A stretch of DNA of 64,000 bases from Roseofilum reptotaenium CS-1145 (GTDB lineage: Bacteria > Cyanobacteriota > Cyanobacteriia > Cyanobacteriales > Desertifilaceae). Of this stretch, positions 33,712-44,700 are shown in pieces. A model generated the notes under the pieces. That model did no database searches, was not told the DNA's origin, and was given only the letters and a program-made list of their open reading frames with translations. Within the stretch, counting starts at the first letter, position 1. Every line of letters begins with the position of its first letter. The stretch lies in contig NZ_JAQMUE010000088.1 of the NCBI RefSeq assembly GCF_028330985.1, positions 148,191 through 212,190 of the forward strand, in the 5' to 3' direction. The position numbers and the translations under genes are program-made.

Positions 33712-34863
33712 TTAATTCTTCGGCAACAACTCACCCAAAGCACTGAACAGCCGTTCAATACTCTCCGGACGACTATTATGGCCCATTAAACCAATACGCC
33801 AAACCTTGCCCGCCAAATCACCCAAACCGCCACTAATCTCAATATTATAGTTATTCAGTAATTGGTGACGAATTTCGGCTTCTTGCACTCCATCCGGAAC
33901 CCGAACCGTCGTCAGCGTCGGTAACCGCAACTCCTTGGGCACATGACAGACCAATCCCAAATCAGCCAACCCATCCCAGAGCATTTGGGCATTCTTCTGA
34001 TGGCGTTCCCATCGGGACTCTAACCCTTCTTCTGCCACCAAACACAGAGCCTCATAGAGAGCATAATTCATATTAATTGGAGCGGTATGGTGATAGGTAC
34101 GTTCCTTACCCCAATACTTGCTCACCAAGGAAACATCCAAATACCAATTGGCCACTTTAGTGTGCCGATTATGGATCTTATCCAACGCCCGTTGATTCAT
34201 GGTCAGGGGAGATGCTCCAGGAGGGCAACTTAAACCTTTTTGGCTACAGCTATAGGCTAAATCAATTTTCCAATCGTCAATAAATAAGGGGAAACAACCC
34301 AAGCTAGTCACTGTATCTACAACCAGCAAACAGCCAAACTCACGGCACAAATCTCCAACACCTTCCAAGGGTTGACGAACACCTGTTGAAGTTTCTGCAT
34401 GGACAATACCCAAAATTGCAGGACGGTGAGTAGCAAGAGCAGACCGCAATTCTTCGAGCGAAAATGCTTCTCCCCAAGGCTTGTCAATTTGCCGTACATC
34501 CGCTCCATACCGGCCAGCCATATCCACCATACGCCGACCAAAATAGCCCTTAACAGCGACCAAAACCACATCATTGGGTTCTATCGTATTGGCAAACGTC
34601 GTTTCCATGGCCGCGCTACCAGTTCCACTGACGGGAATCGTTAAGCTATTATCCGTCTGAAAGGTATAGCGCAATAACTCTTGGATCTCCCCCATCAACT
34701 TGAGGAAAGAAGGATCTAAGTGACCGACTTGGGGACGACTCATGGCCTCAATCACCCTTGGGTCAGCATTGGACGGCCCCGCACCCAATAGCAGACGGGG
34801 AGGCATCTCTAAACGAGGCGAAGAGAGTTTATGGGAATTATTAATTGCGAGGACAGCGGTCAT
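33712..34863 (-). CDS. Alanine-glyoxylate / serine-pyruvate-type aminotransferase
   Basis: PLP-dependent class V aminotransferase, 383 residues, acting in glyoxylate or serine metabolism (photorespiration in cyanobacteria). Visible: RLLLGAGPSNADPRVIEAMS, PVSGTGSAAMETTFAN, GIVHAETSTGVRQPLEG, VDTVTSLGCFPLFID, catalytic Lys in YSCSQKGLSCPPG, and C-terminal WRIGLMGHNSRPESIERL. Start ATG 34863 fits the family. Divergent from sasA across 201 nt that must hold both promoters. Confidence 0.94.
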   Translation of the reverse strand: MTAVLAINNSHKLSSPRLEMPPRLLLGAGPSNADPRVIEAMSRPQVGHLDPSFLKLMGEIQELLRYTFQTDNSLTIPVSGTGSAAMETTFANTIEPNDVVLVAVKGYFGRRMVDMAGRYGADVRQIDKPWGEAFSLEELRSALATHRPAILGIVHAETSTGVRQPLEGVGDLCREFGCLLVVDTVTSLGCFPLFIDDWKIDLAYSCSQKGLSCPPGASPLTMNQRALDKIHNRHTKVANWYLDVSLVSKYWGKERTYHHTAPINMNYALYEALCLVAEEGLESRWERHQKNAQMLWDGLADLGLVCHVPKELRLPTLTTVRVPDGVQEAEIRHQLLNNYNIEISGGLGDLAGKVWRIGLMGHNSRPESIERLFSALGELLPKN

Positions 34864-35064
34864 GGAACTTGTGTGTACTAACTATACGTTGATTGAGCCT
34901 AAGAAATCCATCATACCGAACCGCTGTCTTTTATGATATTGCGTGTTGTTAAGTTAGGTTATCTTGCCCCCATGCTCTAAAATCAAGCCAATTTACCGCA
35001 TTTAGTAGATATATCGATTAGACTCTTAAGTAAATCTAAAGGTTGGTCATTTTTGTCCCTCACT

Positions 35065-36225
35065 ATGCAGGCCGCTCCCGAACAGCCCCTCAAACCCGAT
35101 CCCCCTCTTCAACTGCTCTTATTTGTTGATAAGCGTCCCTATGCAGGAGAGCAAATTCGACAAATTCGTTGTCATATTCGCAATCTTGCTCAAGATCTAG
35201 ATTTTGAGCTAATGGTGGTAGATGTGAGCGAACAACCTCAACTGGCGGAAAACTTTAAGGTGGTGGCGACTCCGGCCTTAATTAAAATTCATCCCCAACC
35301 GAAGCAAACCTTAGCCGGGGGCAATTTGATTAATCTGATTGATAATTGGTGGCCGCGCTGGGTACAGTCGGTTGAAGAATATGTAGAGCAGAAAGAATTG
35401 CTCCATTCAGATTCTTGCAAGCTGAGTTCTTCCATTGCCCATTCTGCTGAACTGATTCGCTTATCGGATGAAATTTTTCGCCTGCGTCAAGAGACGGTGG
35501 AGCTAAAGGAGCAATTACAGTTTAAAGACCGGATTATCGCTATGTTAGCCCACGATCTGCGCAATCCTTTAACAGCGGCTGCTTTAGCTGTTGAAACCTT
35601 GGAAATTGGCTATCGTGCAGACGATGGCCGCGCTTCCCGGTTTACGGCCACGTTAACGACTCAATTGCTGAAACATGCTCGTACCCAAATTAAAGCAATT
35701 GACCGGATGATTACGGATATTCTGCAAGTGGCTAAAGGCAGTAATACGCAAATCCAGGTTCACCCAGAAAAAATAGACCTGAAACCTTTGTTTATGAGAG
35801 TTTTAAAGAATTTTGATGAGCGATTGCAGTACAAGTCCCTGAATCTAGAAACGGATGTGCCTCAAGATTTACCTTTGGTCTATGCGGATTCGGAGCGGAT
35901 TCACCAAGTGATGACTAATTTATTGGATAATGCAATTAAATATACACCACCCAAGGGTTCAATCAAACTCTCTATTCTGCACCGCACGACTCAAAAAATT
36001 CAGGTGAGTCTTTGTGATACGGGGCCGGGAATTCCGCCTGAAAAACAGGAAAAGATTTTTGAAGATCGGTTTCGCTTAGAGCGCGATCGCACTAAAGAAG
36101 GCTATGGTATTGGTCTGTCCCTCTGTCAGCGCATTATTCTCGCCCATTACGGGCAAATTTGGGTCGAATCTCTGGACAATCAGGGCAGTTGCTTTCACTT
36201 TACTCTACCGGTCTACCGTCCTTGA
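35065..36225 (+). CDS. sasA: Adaptive-response (circadian output) histidine kinase SasA
   Basis: Transfers timing from KaiC to the response regulator RpaA. 386 residues from ATG 35065 (a TTG 4 codons upstream is possible). Residues ~15-105 are the KaiB-like sensor domain (LQLLLFVDKRPYAGEQIRQI, VVATPALIKIHPQPKQTLAG). Then HisKA with acceptor His (IIAMLAHDLRNPLTAAALAV), HATPase N box (TNLLDNAIKYTPPKG), G1 CDTGPGIP and G2 GYGIGLSLCQRI. Length and domain order match SasA. No kai or rpaA gene in view. Confidence 0.95.
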   Translation: MQAAPEQPLKPDPPLQLLLFVDKRPYAGEQIRQIRCHIRNLAQDLDFELMVVDVSEQPQLAENFKVVATPALIKIHPQPKQTLAGGNLINLIDNWWPRWVQSVEEYVEQKELLHSDSCKLSSSIAHSAELIRLSDEIFRLRQETVELKEQLQFKDRIIAMLAHDLRNPLTAAALAVETLEIGYRADDGRASRFTATLTTQLLKHARTQIKAIDRMITDILQVAKGSNTQIQVHPEKIDLKPLFMRVLKNFDERLQYKSLNLETDVPQDLPLVYADSERIHQVMTNLLDNAIKYTPPKGSIKLSILHRTTQKIQVSLCDTGPGIPPEKQEKIFEDRFRLERDRTKEGYGIGLSLCQRIILAHYGQIWVESLDNQGSCFHFTLPVYRP

Positions 36226-36311
36226 GCCTAACTGTGAAAAAAATTTGCTCTAGGGATTGACTTCTACCAAAATCTTGTGCTACCTTAATTAAGGTTTGGT
36301 TCCATTACCAC

Positions 36312-36383
36312 GGGTCGCTAACTCAACGGTAGAGTACTCGGCTTTTAACCGATTAGTTCCGGGTTCGAATCCCGGGCGACCCA
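36312..36383 (+). tRNA. tRNA-Lys (anticodon TTT)
   Basis: Acceptor GGGTCGC/GCGACCC, anticodon loop CTTTTAA (TTT), T arm CCGGG-TTCGAAT-CCCGG, discriminator A; CCA not encoded. An isolated tRNA between sasA and the CPBP gene. Confidence 0.95.
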
Positions 36384-36501
36384 TAAATTTCTGAAGTAGG
36401 GTTGGAAGGTTTTTGGACCCTACAGTTTTTTAAATAAAGCATTATAGCAGCGAAAAGGAGAGTTAGGACATTTTCTATTGCCTATTGCCTCAAACCCTAA
36501 C

Positions 36502-39018
36502 CTAACTGTCGTAACTAACTCTTTCTCTGCTATGAATACGCTCTAAAGGATTCAATTCAATCAATCCATGCAGCACCCAAATGACCCAAAATGAACCCGT
36601 CAGACCATAGGTGAGAATACAAACCGATCCCAATGTGCCACTCAAGAGTAAGACAACCGGCACAAGTTTTAAGGGAATTTTAGAGCCGAAACAAACCGTA
36701 ATCACCTTATAGAACAGATAAATAATTAAACTGACTAAGGCTAATAACCACCATTCTTGTTTTGAAATCCAGTCGGTGGGATGGGGAACTAATAACACGC
36801 GGAAAATGAATTCTTCTAGGGCTACTGGAATGATTAAAAGGGTCAATCCTCTCCAGAAGCTTGGTACAGAATTGCCCCGAACTAGGGAAGATGACCAAAC
36901 CTGATGCCAGGATTGCTGAAAAGACTCTCCATTGACCCATTGCCAAAAACTATAACTCCAGGCTAAAACTAGGGCGATCAATGCATATAAACCTAACATT
37001 AAAATTAAGATACTCCAATCTCGCCATTCTGGCCGCCCTAACGAGAGCAAAATCCGACCTGCAAGGGTGGAAAGAATGGGGAATTGACCTAAAATCCCGG
37101 TAGGGGCAATGGGTTCTATGCTACTATCCCATCCCCCCACTTGATTGGTGCGTAAAAACCAAAGCTGCCCTCCTTGGTCGAGAAAAATTTTGGCCATTCG
37201 GTCATAAGCAGGGCGTGGAAGTAAGGTTTGCCAACTTAACAGAGCATTTAATAAATCTTGATCGGTCACAAATCCATTGCGAGCGTTTATTCCAGATAAA
37301 AACTGGGCATTTTGTTTCCAATCTTCCCGAACAACTCCTTGAGGAGCAAGGGTCTGGGCTATGTTTTCTCCTAATTCAACTAATTGGGATAAACGTTGGG
37401 TTTGGGGGTCATTGGGATGAGCGCGTAACCAAGTGACAATTTTGGGATTGTTGAGGATTTGTTGTTTAATTTGTTCGATGGTAATGTAGAGGGCTTGACT
37501 GGAATCTTGGACACAGGAGGTTGCTGGAGTGACTTCTGCTACTCCAGTTCCATCCCCTGTGCGATACCGGGCCATCATGACTTGGAGTTGTATCCAAAAT
37601 TCGCGGATGGGTGAGATGATTTCACCGTCAAAATTATAGTCCTGGGTTAAGGCATCAAGTTTAATTACTACATCGGAAACGGGGCGAGTTCCTAACCATC
37701 CGCGTTGCAGATTTCCCATGTAGTTTGTCCAATTATGGTTTCCGGAAATAATACCATTTGGATTATGGGCGTAAACTTGCTGATAGAGAATGTCAAATTG
37801 TAGTTCTTGAGTGAAGGGGTCACGGACAATTTGGGCAATTCCGTAAGCAAAATGACCGGTTACGGTTCCGGCACTAATGGGTTCTCCGTTTTCGCCTCCA
37901 ATGCCGCCAAAGAGATGCATAACGATCGCATACTCTCCTTCGTTCCAGTATTGCACGGCTTGTTCTGGACGGGTAGCTGTGGGAGAGAGGAGGAGACTTT
38001 GGGTTGTTCCTTTGCGCTCTTCGGTGTCTTTCCAGTTGTAGTGTTGAATATAGTCGAGACCGGTTTGGCTGCCCAACAAGATATGATCGGGGTAGAGTTC
38101 AAAGAGCGATCGCGGCCTAATCCCTTGTACGATTAATTGTCCCTGTTCGTCCCTAGATCCGTAAATATACCATCCCCGATCCCCCGCAGGAGACTTCTCG
38201 ATGCCTTCAGGAGTGGATAACCAGCGGCCATTATTATCTAGAGGCTGTTGGGGAATACGGACTGTTCCTTCTGGGCCGTTAAATTCTCCAGTTTCTGAAT
38301 TGTAGTGTTGAACTCTATACCACTGCGTCCGACAAGGTTTATTCTCTGCACAGGTTGAGGGAAGGGGTTCTAGAATTTTTACTAACCCGTAAAAGCGTCC
38401 CGTGACTTGGATGGGTTCTAGAGCTGTTTGTAAAATTGCCGAGTTGGGACTGTTGGGAATGAACTTAACTTCATTTAAACGGACAATTAGATCGTCTTGG
38501 GGACGTGCTCCAGCAAGGGACTGGAGGGGCCCAACTTGGGTGCGACCCTGAAGACGGGTGGGGATAACATTGCCTTGATTATAGTTTTCTAGGGCGCGAT
38601 CGCTCAAGTTAACATCTGTAGTCACGATGTTGACATACTCAGCAATCCGGGGAGTATCCTGCCATTCTAAGCGCACGGTTTTTCCTTGCCAAGCCTTAGC
38701 TTGTGGTGGCGTATGATACAGCTCTATCCAAGCCCAATCCGCAATAGACGAATCGGGAATAACGGTTTCCAATTCTTCAGTAGAGGGTAAAATCAACCGC
38801 CCTAACCATTCTCCTGTGCTGCGATAGTAGGGAGCAGTAATGGGTTGCACTGTAGGATAGAGCCCAACCTGATTAAACGGTGCTTCGAGACTGAGGGAAT
38901 AACTGGAGCGTTGCGTTGTTTGAGAGGAGGCAGTAAGAGCAACTAGAGCCACTGCTATTATACTCAAAAGTGCCCGACCCATCCATCGTCTTATGTGTGT
39001 TGTTTTGCGCTGACCCAT
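36502..39018 (-). CDS. Large membrane protein with C-terminal CPBP intramembrane protease
   Basis: 838 residues from ATG 39018 (MGQRKTTH); ATG 39042 is possible. N-terminal TM anchor (~15-32), then about 600 residues outside the membrane containing WLGRLILPSTEELETVIP, HYNSETGEFNGPEGTVRIP and HLFGGIGGENGEP, with no named domain recognised. The C-terminal ~190 residues form five or six TM helices with the CPBP/Rce1 glutamic protease motif EEFIFR (about residue 729, in IIPVALEEFIFRVLLVPHPT) and a later His (LHGLIELNP). CPBP enzymes cut in the bilayer and process lipidated or leader peptides. The long N-terminal domain is unusual for the family but seems a cyanobacterial form. Confidence 0.8.
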   Translation of the reverse strand: MGQRKTTHIRRWMGRALLSIIAVALVALTASSQTTQRSSYSLSLEAPFNQVGLYPTVQPITAPYYRSTGEWLGRLILPSTEELETVIPDSSIADWAWIELYHTPPQAKAWQGKTVRLEWQDTPRIAEYVNIVTTDVNLSDRALENYNQGNVIPTRLQGRTQVGPLQSLAGARPQDDLIVRLNEVKFIPNSPNSAILQTALEPIQVTGRFYGLVKILEPLPSTCAENKPCRTQWYRVQHYNSETGEFNGPEGTVRIPQQPLDNNGRWLSTPEGIEKSPAGDRGWYIYGSRDEQGQLIVQGIRPRSLFELYPDHILLGSQTGLDYIQHYNWKDTEERKGTTQSLLLSPTATRPEQAVQYWNEGEYAIVMHLFGGIGGENGEPISAGTVTGHFAYGIAQIVRDPFTQELQFDILYQQVYAHNPNGIISGNHNWTNYMGNLQRGWLGTRPVSDVVIKLDALTQDYNFDGEIISPIREFWIQLQVMMARYRTGDGTGVAEVTPATSCVQDSSQALYITIEQIKQQILNNPKIVTWLRAHPNDPQTQRLSQLVELGENIAQTLAPQGVVREDWKQNAQFLSGINARNGFVTDQDLLNALLSWQTLLPRPAYDRMAKIFLDQGGQLWFLRTNQVGGWDSSIEPIAPTGILGQFPILSTLAGRILLSLGRPEWRDWSILILMLGLYALIALVLAWSYSFWQWVNGESFQQSWHQVWSSSLVRGNSVPSFWRGLTLLIIPVALEEFIFRVLLVPHPTDWISKQEWWLLALVSLIIYLFYKVITVCFGSKIPLKLVPVVLLLSGTLGSVCILTYGLTGSFWVIWVLHGLIELNPLERIHSRERVSYDS

Positions 39019-39091
39019 TGGCGATCGCCTACCTTTCCACATCGTTGTCCCTTATCATAGGCAATATAGGAGTTCTAAAACCAGAGCGTTT

Positions 39092-39358
39092 ATGAGTGAA
39101 GTATCTCCATCCATAGAACTATATATGGGCGATCAAGGCCAGTTAGTCATTCCTGCACCCTTGCAACAAAAGTTAGGAGTTGAGAGTGGCGATCGCTTGC
39201 TTGTTCGTATGGAAGGGGGAAAGTTGGTACTCGAAAAACCAGAAGCGATCAAGCAACGGTTGAAAGCTCGATTTGCCAATGTCCCCCAAAATCGTAGCTT
39301 AGTTGATGAGTTGTTAGCAGAGCGGCGTAATGAAACACAAAAGGACGTAATTGAATGA
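39092..39358 (+). CDS. AbrB/MazE-type antitoxin
   Basis: 88 residues. Swapped-hairpin DNA-binding fold: IELYMGDQGQLVIPAPLQQK, LGVESGDRLLVRMEGGKLVL, then an acidic or polar tail (RSLVDELLAERRNETQKD) that would wrap the toxin. Its TGA overlaps the toxin's ATG in the sequence ATGA, giving translational coupling. It probably represses its own operon. Confidence 0.9.
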   Translation: MSEVSPSIELYMGDQGQLVIPAPLQQKLGVESGDRLLVRMEGGKLVLEKPEAIKQRLKARFANVPQNRSLVDELLAERRNETQKDVIE

Positions 39359-39738
39359 CGGTGGTAGTTTTAGATGCTTCAGCTTTATTAGCTTATCTGA
39401 AAGGAGAGCCAGGAGAGGATATTGTTGATCGGGTATTAGCAGAATCGGTTATATCCACTGTAAATTGGGCTGAAGTAGTACAAAAGTCGATTGCCGCAGG
39501 TGCAGATATAGAGGGGATGCTGTCTGATTTACAGGCTTTAGGATTGAGGATAGAACCGTTTACGGTAGAAGACGCTGACAGAGCAGCAAGATTATGGCAA
39601 CAAACCAGACAAGTGGGATTATCTCTAGGAGATCGAGCCTGTTTAAGTTTAGGATGGCGTTTGGGAGTTCCTATTTTCACGAGCGATCGCGCTTGGGCTA
39701 ATCTCAATCTTCCTCTGGATGTGCGAGTCATTCGTTGA
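39355..39738 (+). CDS. vapC: PIN-domain toxin, VapC family
   Basis: 127 residues with the four PIN acidic residues: Asp in VVLDASALLAYL, Glu in TVNWAEVVQK, Asp in LGDRACLSLGWR and Asp in TSDRAWANL. Likely a tRNA- or rRNA-cleaving RNase held inactive by the upstream AbrB-type antitoxin, with which it overlaps by 4 nt. 127 residues is normal for VapC. Confidence 0.92.
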   Translation: MTVVVLDASALLAYLKGEPGEDIVDRVLAESVISTVNWAEVVQKSIAAGADIEGMLSDLQALGLRIEPFTVEDADRAARLWQQTRQVGLSLGDRACLSLGWRLGVPIFTSDRAWANLNLPLDVRVIR

Positions 39739-39890
39739 TATTTGCGCTATTACCATAACATCATGCCACATGTCCCGCCGAGAAAGCTCATCGTTTGGCT
39801 AGAAGATAGAACTGCACCATCTTTAACGCCAATTCCAAGCTTGTCGGTCTACTCCTACCAATTATCTCAATTCCAATTCACCTCAATGAT

Positions 39891-41675
39891 TCATTCGCTG
39901 GCTTTTTGGATATTCTTGTTGAGTGTATTAATCACTTCCCCTTTACTGATTCGCACCAGTTGATAGACCCCTTGTTGGCCTAAAATTTCATACTGTTGGG
40001 GTTCAAATTCCATGCTGGTGAAGTTTTTTAGTTCTCCTAAAATGAGCAAAGTTTCAGGAGTTTCTGGATCTTGGATCAGGTTGCCGAGGGTAACAAGAGA
40101 TTGTTGAGAATGATGGCCGTAGATGACGGTGTTTTCAGTATAGAAGGTAAGGCTAGGTTTCCAAAAACCGATCATCACCAGGGGTTCGCTCGGTTGTTGG
40201 GTTTGGGTGACCGTTTGGGCGAGTTCGCGCAGAGGCAGTTGTCGCTGTTGATCCATGATCTCGGTCATGGGGGTAACGATAAAGATCATAAAGGCTGCAA
40301 AAGCGATCGCATTAACCGTCCATAATCCGCGCCACCATTTGCCCAGTAGAACAATAAATAAGACGATCGCCAGAATCGTATAATGCCATGTAAATTGTAA
40401 GAGAAAACCCAATTCCTGTAAGATTGTCCCCAAGTTAGGCATGGCGGGGTCGTTGCCTAAGGCAGGAGCAGCGAAAGGGGCAAGGGTTGCTAGGGCTAAA
40501 CAGAGGATAATATTGGCAATACCGCTCCAGAAAAGTCCAAGGTTGAAGCGTTTCGAGTTGCCAGCTTCCGGTGCGCTCCAAACCAGAGCAACGAGAATAC
40601 CGCAGGCTGGCATCAGAGGGAGGACGTAGCTGGGCAGTTTGGTAACGGCAATGGTGAAGAAGCCAAAAATGCAGATAAACCAGAAGAAGGCAAAGATGCG
40701 TAAATGCTGGCTGCGGGGTTGCCGCAACCAGGCGCGACGCTGCCAAAAGCGGGTTTTGAAGAGGGCGACGGGAAGATAAACGGACCAGGGGAAAAAGCCG
40801 ACGAAAATGGTGGGAATGTAGAAATAAAACGGTGCGGAGTGGTTATTAACGACGCTGGTAAAGCGCTCGATGTTGTGATAACCAAAAAAGGAGTTGATAT
40901 AGTCCCAACCATTCGCCCAAGTGACGAGGATATACCAGGGCAGAGTGAAGGCAAAAAACAGAAGAACGCCCCCTTTCAGGTTCATTTCCCCTAAGACCAG
41001 CTTCAGGTTGCCCATGTAGGCTAAAAAGCAGACAATGATTAAGCTGGGCAGGACTATACCCACGGGGCCTTTCGTGAGGACAGCGAGGGCACAGAAGGCA
41101 TAAAAGGCTTGATACCAGCGTTGTTTAGCTTGCCGTTCTGGAGTCGCGTAGGCAAAGAAGAAGGTCAAGAGGGCAGAACCAATGCCGGCACTCAGGAGCA
41201 TGTCCGAGACTCCCATCCTCGCCCAGGCAATGGTTTGCACATTCATCACGATCGCCGTTCCACCAATGCAACCGGCGATCGCAAAGGGTTGGGTTTGTCC
41301 TGAGGAGCCTCCAAAGCGGCGCAGGGTATAAAATCCAAACCAGCCCAGGAATATCGCAGCTAGAGCCGAAGGTAGGCGCACTGCCCAAGAGTTCACGCCA
41401 ATCGCCTGATAACAGAGGGCGATCGCCCAATAGATCAGGGGCGGCTTATCAAACCGAGTTTCGCTATTAAAATAGGGGGTAATCCAATCTCCCGTCACCG
41501 TCATTTGCCGGGCTGCTTCGGCAAACAGAGGTTCAGTTTCATCCACCAAGCCGATCTCGCCCAAGTTCCAAATCGTGGCAATGATGCCCATAGTCATGAG
41601 CCAGACTAAGCAGATCGTTGAGGCGATCGCCAGTTGAGGGGGTTTTGCTTTCTTCGTGGGTAACGACTCACCCAT
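39891..41675 (-). CDS. ArnT/PMT-type GT39 family glycosyltransferase
   Basis: 594 residues from ATG 41675 (MGESLPTKK; a TTG 5 codons earlier is possible). About 12 TM helices, with the GT39/ArnT signature GLVDETEPLFAEAARQMTVT (the catalytic-type Asp-Glu) and RFDKPPLIYWAIALCYQAIG in the first periplasmic loop, and the C-terminal soluble part PLVMIGFWKPSLTFYTENTV. Transfers sugars from polyprenyl-phosphate carriers, here probably to lipid A or cell-surface glycolipid. Convergent with the PIN toxin. Confidence 0.87.
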   Translation of the reverse strand: MGESLPTKKAKPPQLAIASTICLVWLMTMGIIATIWNLGEIGLVDETEPLFAEAARQMTVTGDWITPYFNSETRFDKPPLIYWAIALCYQAIGVNSWAVRLPSALAAIFLGWFGFYTLRRFGGSSGQTQPFAIAGCIGGTAIVMNVQTIAWARMGVSDMLLSAGIGSALLTFFFAYATPERQAKQRWYQAFYAFCALAVLTKGPVGIVLPSLIIVCFLAYMGNLKLVLGEMNLKGGVLLFFAFTLPWYILVTWANGWDYINSFFGYHNIERFTSVVNNHSAPFYFYIPTIFVGFFPWSVYLPVALFKTRFWQRRAWLRQPRSQHLRIFAFFWFICIFGFFTIAVTKLPSYVLPLMPACGILVALVWSAPEAGNSKRFNLGLFWSGIANIILCLALATLAPFAAPALGNDPAMPNLGTILQELGFLLQFTWHYTILAIVLFIVLLGKWWRGLWTVNAIAFAAFMIFIVTPMTEIMDQQRQLPLRELAQTVTQTQQPSEPLVMIGFWKPSLTFYTENTVIYGHHSQQSLVTLGNLIQDPETPETLLILGELKNFTSMEFEPQQYEILGQQGVYQLVRISKGEVINTLNKNIQKASE

Positions 41676-41738
41676 AACGGCTGCTCCCAAGTCCGTAAGT
41701 TATGCGATCTGACATTATACAACTCCCCCCAAGCATCT

Positions 41739-44700
41739 TTATTCACTCAATTTTTCCGGAATCTCAATCATAAACACAGTTCCTTTCCCCAATTCTGATT
41801 CACAAGACAATTGACCACCATGTTGATCCACAATAATGGAATAACTGGTGGATAAACCCAAACCCGTCCCCGATCCGACCTCTTTAGTTGTAAAAAATGG
41901 ATCGAATATTCGCTTCATGTTCTCCGGAGCAATCCCCAGCCCATTATCAGCAATCCGAATTCGGATTTTACCCTGAGCTAAACCTTGAGTTTCAATTGTA
42001 ATTCGGGGAACTTCACCATAACCTTCTAACGCATCAAGAGCATTATTAAGTAAATTTAGGAAGACTTGGTTTAACAAACCGGGATAACACTCAACAAAAG
42101 GCAATTTAGCGTATTTTTTAATCACCTGAATTCCATTCAATCTATTTTCAACCATAACCAACGTGCTATCCAGCCCTTCATGGATATCAACCTGTTTTTG
42201 GTTTGACTGATCCAAGTGAGAAAAATCCTTCAAAGACTTGACAATATTACCAATTCGATTAATTCCATACTTCATGGACTTAATCACATCTGGGAAATCT
42301 TTTTTCATGAAATCCAGATCGATCTCCTCCGATCGCTGTAAGATTTCTGGAGTGGAATTCCGACAGTTATCCTGATATAAACCAATCAAATCCATCAAGT
42401 CATCCACATATTCTTGAGTGCAATTGAGATTCCCCATAATAAAATTAGCTGGATTGTTAATTTCATGAGCAATCCCAGCAACGAACTTTCCTAAGCTCGA
42501 CATCTTTTCGGTTTGAATCAGTTGAGCCTGTGTTTGCCTCAATTCTTGCAGTGTATCTTCTAATTCTTCTGCTTTTTTTCTATATTCATCAGATAAGACG
42601 CGCAGGGTTTCGAGTTGGCATAACTGAATTTGAGTTCTAATCCTAGCCAAAAGTTCTTTTTGGTGTATGGGCTTAGTTAAATAATCATTTGCCCCAGCTT
42701 CCAAACCGGTAACAACATCCGTGATTTGATTTTTAGCTGTTAGCAGCAAAATAGGCAACTCATCCAAACCATAGGTTTCCCTCAGTTTTTCACAAACTTC
42801 ATATCCGGTCATCCGAGGCATCATCACATCCAGTAACATCAAATCAGGTTTATTCTCTGAGTTGATCAGATCGAGAGCTTGTTGTCCATTATTTGCTTGA
42901 ATCACGCGATAACTATACGGGCTAAGATAATTCACCAGAACCTGCAAATTTACCGGTTCATCATCCACCACTAAAATCGTCCAGTTATTTCCCCGAGCTG
43001 AAAGTTCTAAGTCCGGTTGATCTCGATCGGTGGCTAAGGATATCTTTGGATTGACTACAGCTAAAGAGCTGACTGCCTGTATCTGAGATCGCTCGGAACT
43101 CTCTTGTTGTGCAGAAATCGGCAAAGTAAACTTAAATTGAGAGCCTACCCCCACTTCTGATTGAACCCTAATCTCACCTCCATGTAACTCTACTAATTTC
43201 TTAGTAATAGCTAGTCCTAAACCTGTACCGCTATATTGTCTATCGGTTGAGCTATCTGCTTGCTCAAAAGATTCAAAAATTCGGTCTAATTTATCTGCTG
43301 GAATACCGATACCCGTATCACTAACCGTTACCACGACCTGGGCGCGATCGATGGAATTTTGATCGACTTCTGCTGAGACTTTAATTTCACCTGTATCCGT
43401 AAACTTGATCGCATTACCAATCAGATTATGCATGATTTGTTGCAATCGATTTTCATCCGCATCTACCAGAGGAAGATCCCAAGAAATTTCATTAATTAGC
43501 TTTATATCTTTGTGAATAATTAAGGTTTGACTAATAGCAAGTATGACTTCAGTGATTACACCCAAAGTCACGGGCTTAACTTGTAACTTTATCTCTTTGT
43601 ACCTGAGCTTTGAAAAATCCAAAATATCATTAATCAAGTTCGCCAGTCGTCTGCCACTCGCTACAATTAAAGATAAATTTTCATGGGTTGTTGTGGACAG
43701 GGAATTATTGGGATTCCCCATTAAAGATTCCGCAATTCCAATAATTCCATTGAGAGGAGTTCGCAATTCATGAGACGTATTAGCTAAGAAATCATTTTTA
43801 ATTTGGTCAAGTCGATGTAATTCTTTATTTTTAATCTCTAACTCTTGAATAAAACGCTTCCGTTCTAATTCTGCTTGTTTTCGATCTTGAATATCCTGGA
43901 ATGCTGTAATTGCATAAATTATCTGTCCTTGTTCATCAAAAATCGGGGTAGCCCAAACCTCAAGGGGTATCACTCGAGCGCTCTTATGTAGTTCTAGATT
44001 ATCGATATAAACAGTTTCTCCTTGCAAAGCTAACATAGCTGGCAATTGTTCTCTTGGACAGGGGTGATCCGTTCCTGCCAGATAAATGCTATATTCTTTA
44101 TAAGGTTCTATCGTCTCTGGACTCAATCCCTCATCTTGATTTAGAATTTGTTTTCCTCGGCGATTAAAATAAGAGATCTGACCACTCACTTCATGGAGTG
44201 CAATCCCTACTGGAACCGCTTCTAAAATTTGTTTCACCCGCTTTTCAGAAGCTTCTAAATTGGCATAAGATTCTTTCAATTGAGCGGCCATATTATTGAA
44301 CGCTCGTCCCAAAACTCCCAATTCATCTTTCCGGTCAATGTTAACGGGTTTATTAAATTTCCCTTCTGACAAAGATTGGGCTGCCTCTTTGAGAGATAAA
44401 ATGGGTTCAGTTACCCAACGAGCAGTAATTAAACCAGTCAGTATACTAGCTACTAGAGCCAAAATACTAAGTCCCAACGTATAGAGATTATTTTTCTTGA
44501 TTTGTTCTATAAAATCTGCTTCTGGGATGGTAACTACAATCAGCCAATCTAAACCTTGCTCATCCTGAAGACGACTGACCTTCACAAAGTGCCGTTCATT
44601 CTCAAACTGGAATTCCAGTTGTTGGGACATATTAATGGTATTTGTTGTCAGATATTCTTCCAAGTATGCAGCAGTTGCTTGAACCAATGCATTCTGACTT

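Noticed and set aside
39742..39963. 73-codon rightward open frame after the PIN toxin
   Set aside because: Overlaps the 3' end of the GT39 gene on the other strand, no ribosome site, composition not protein-like.
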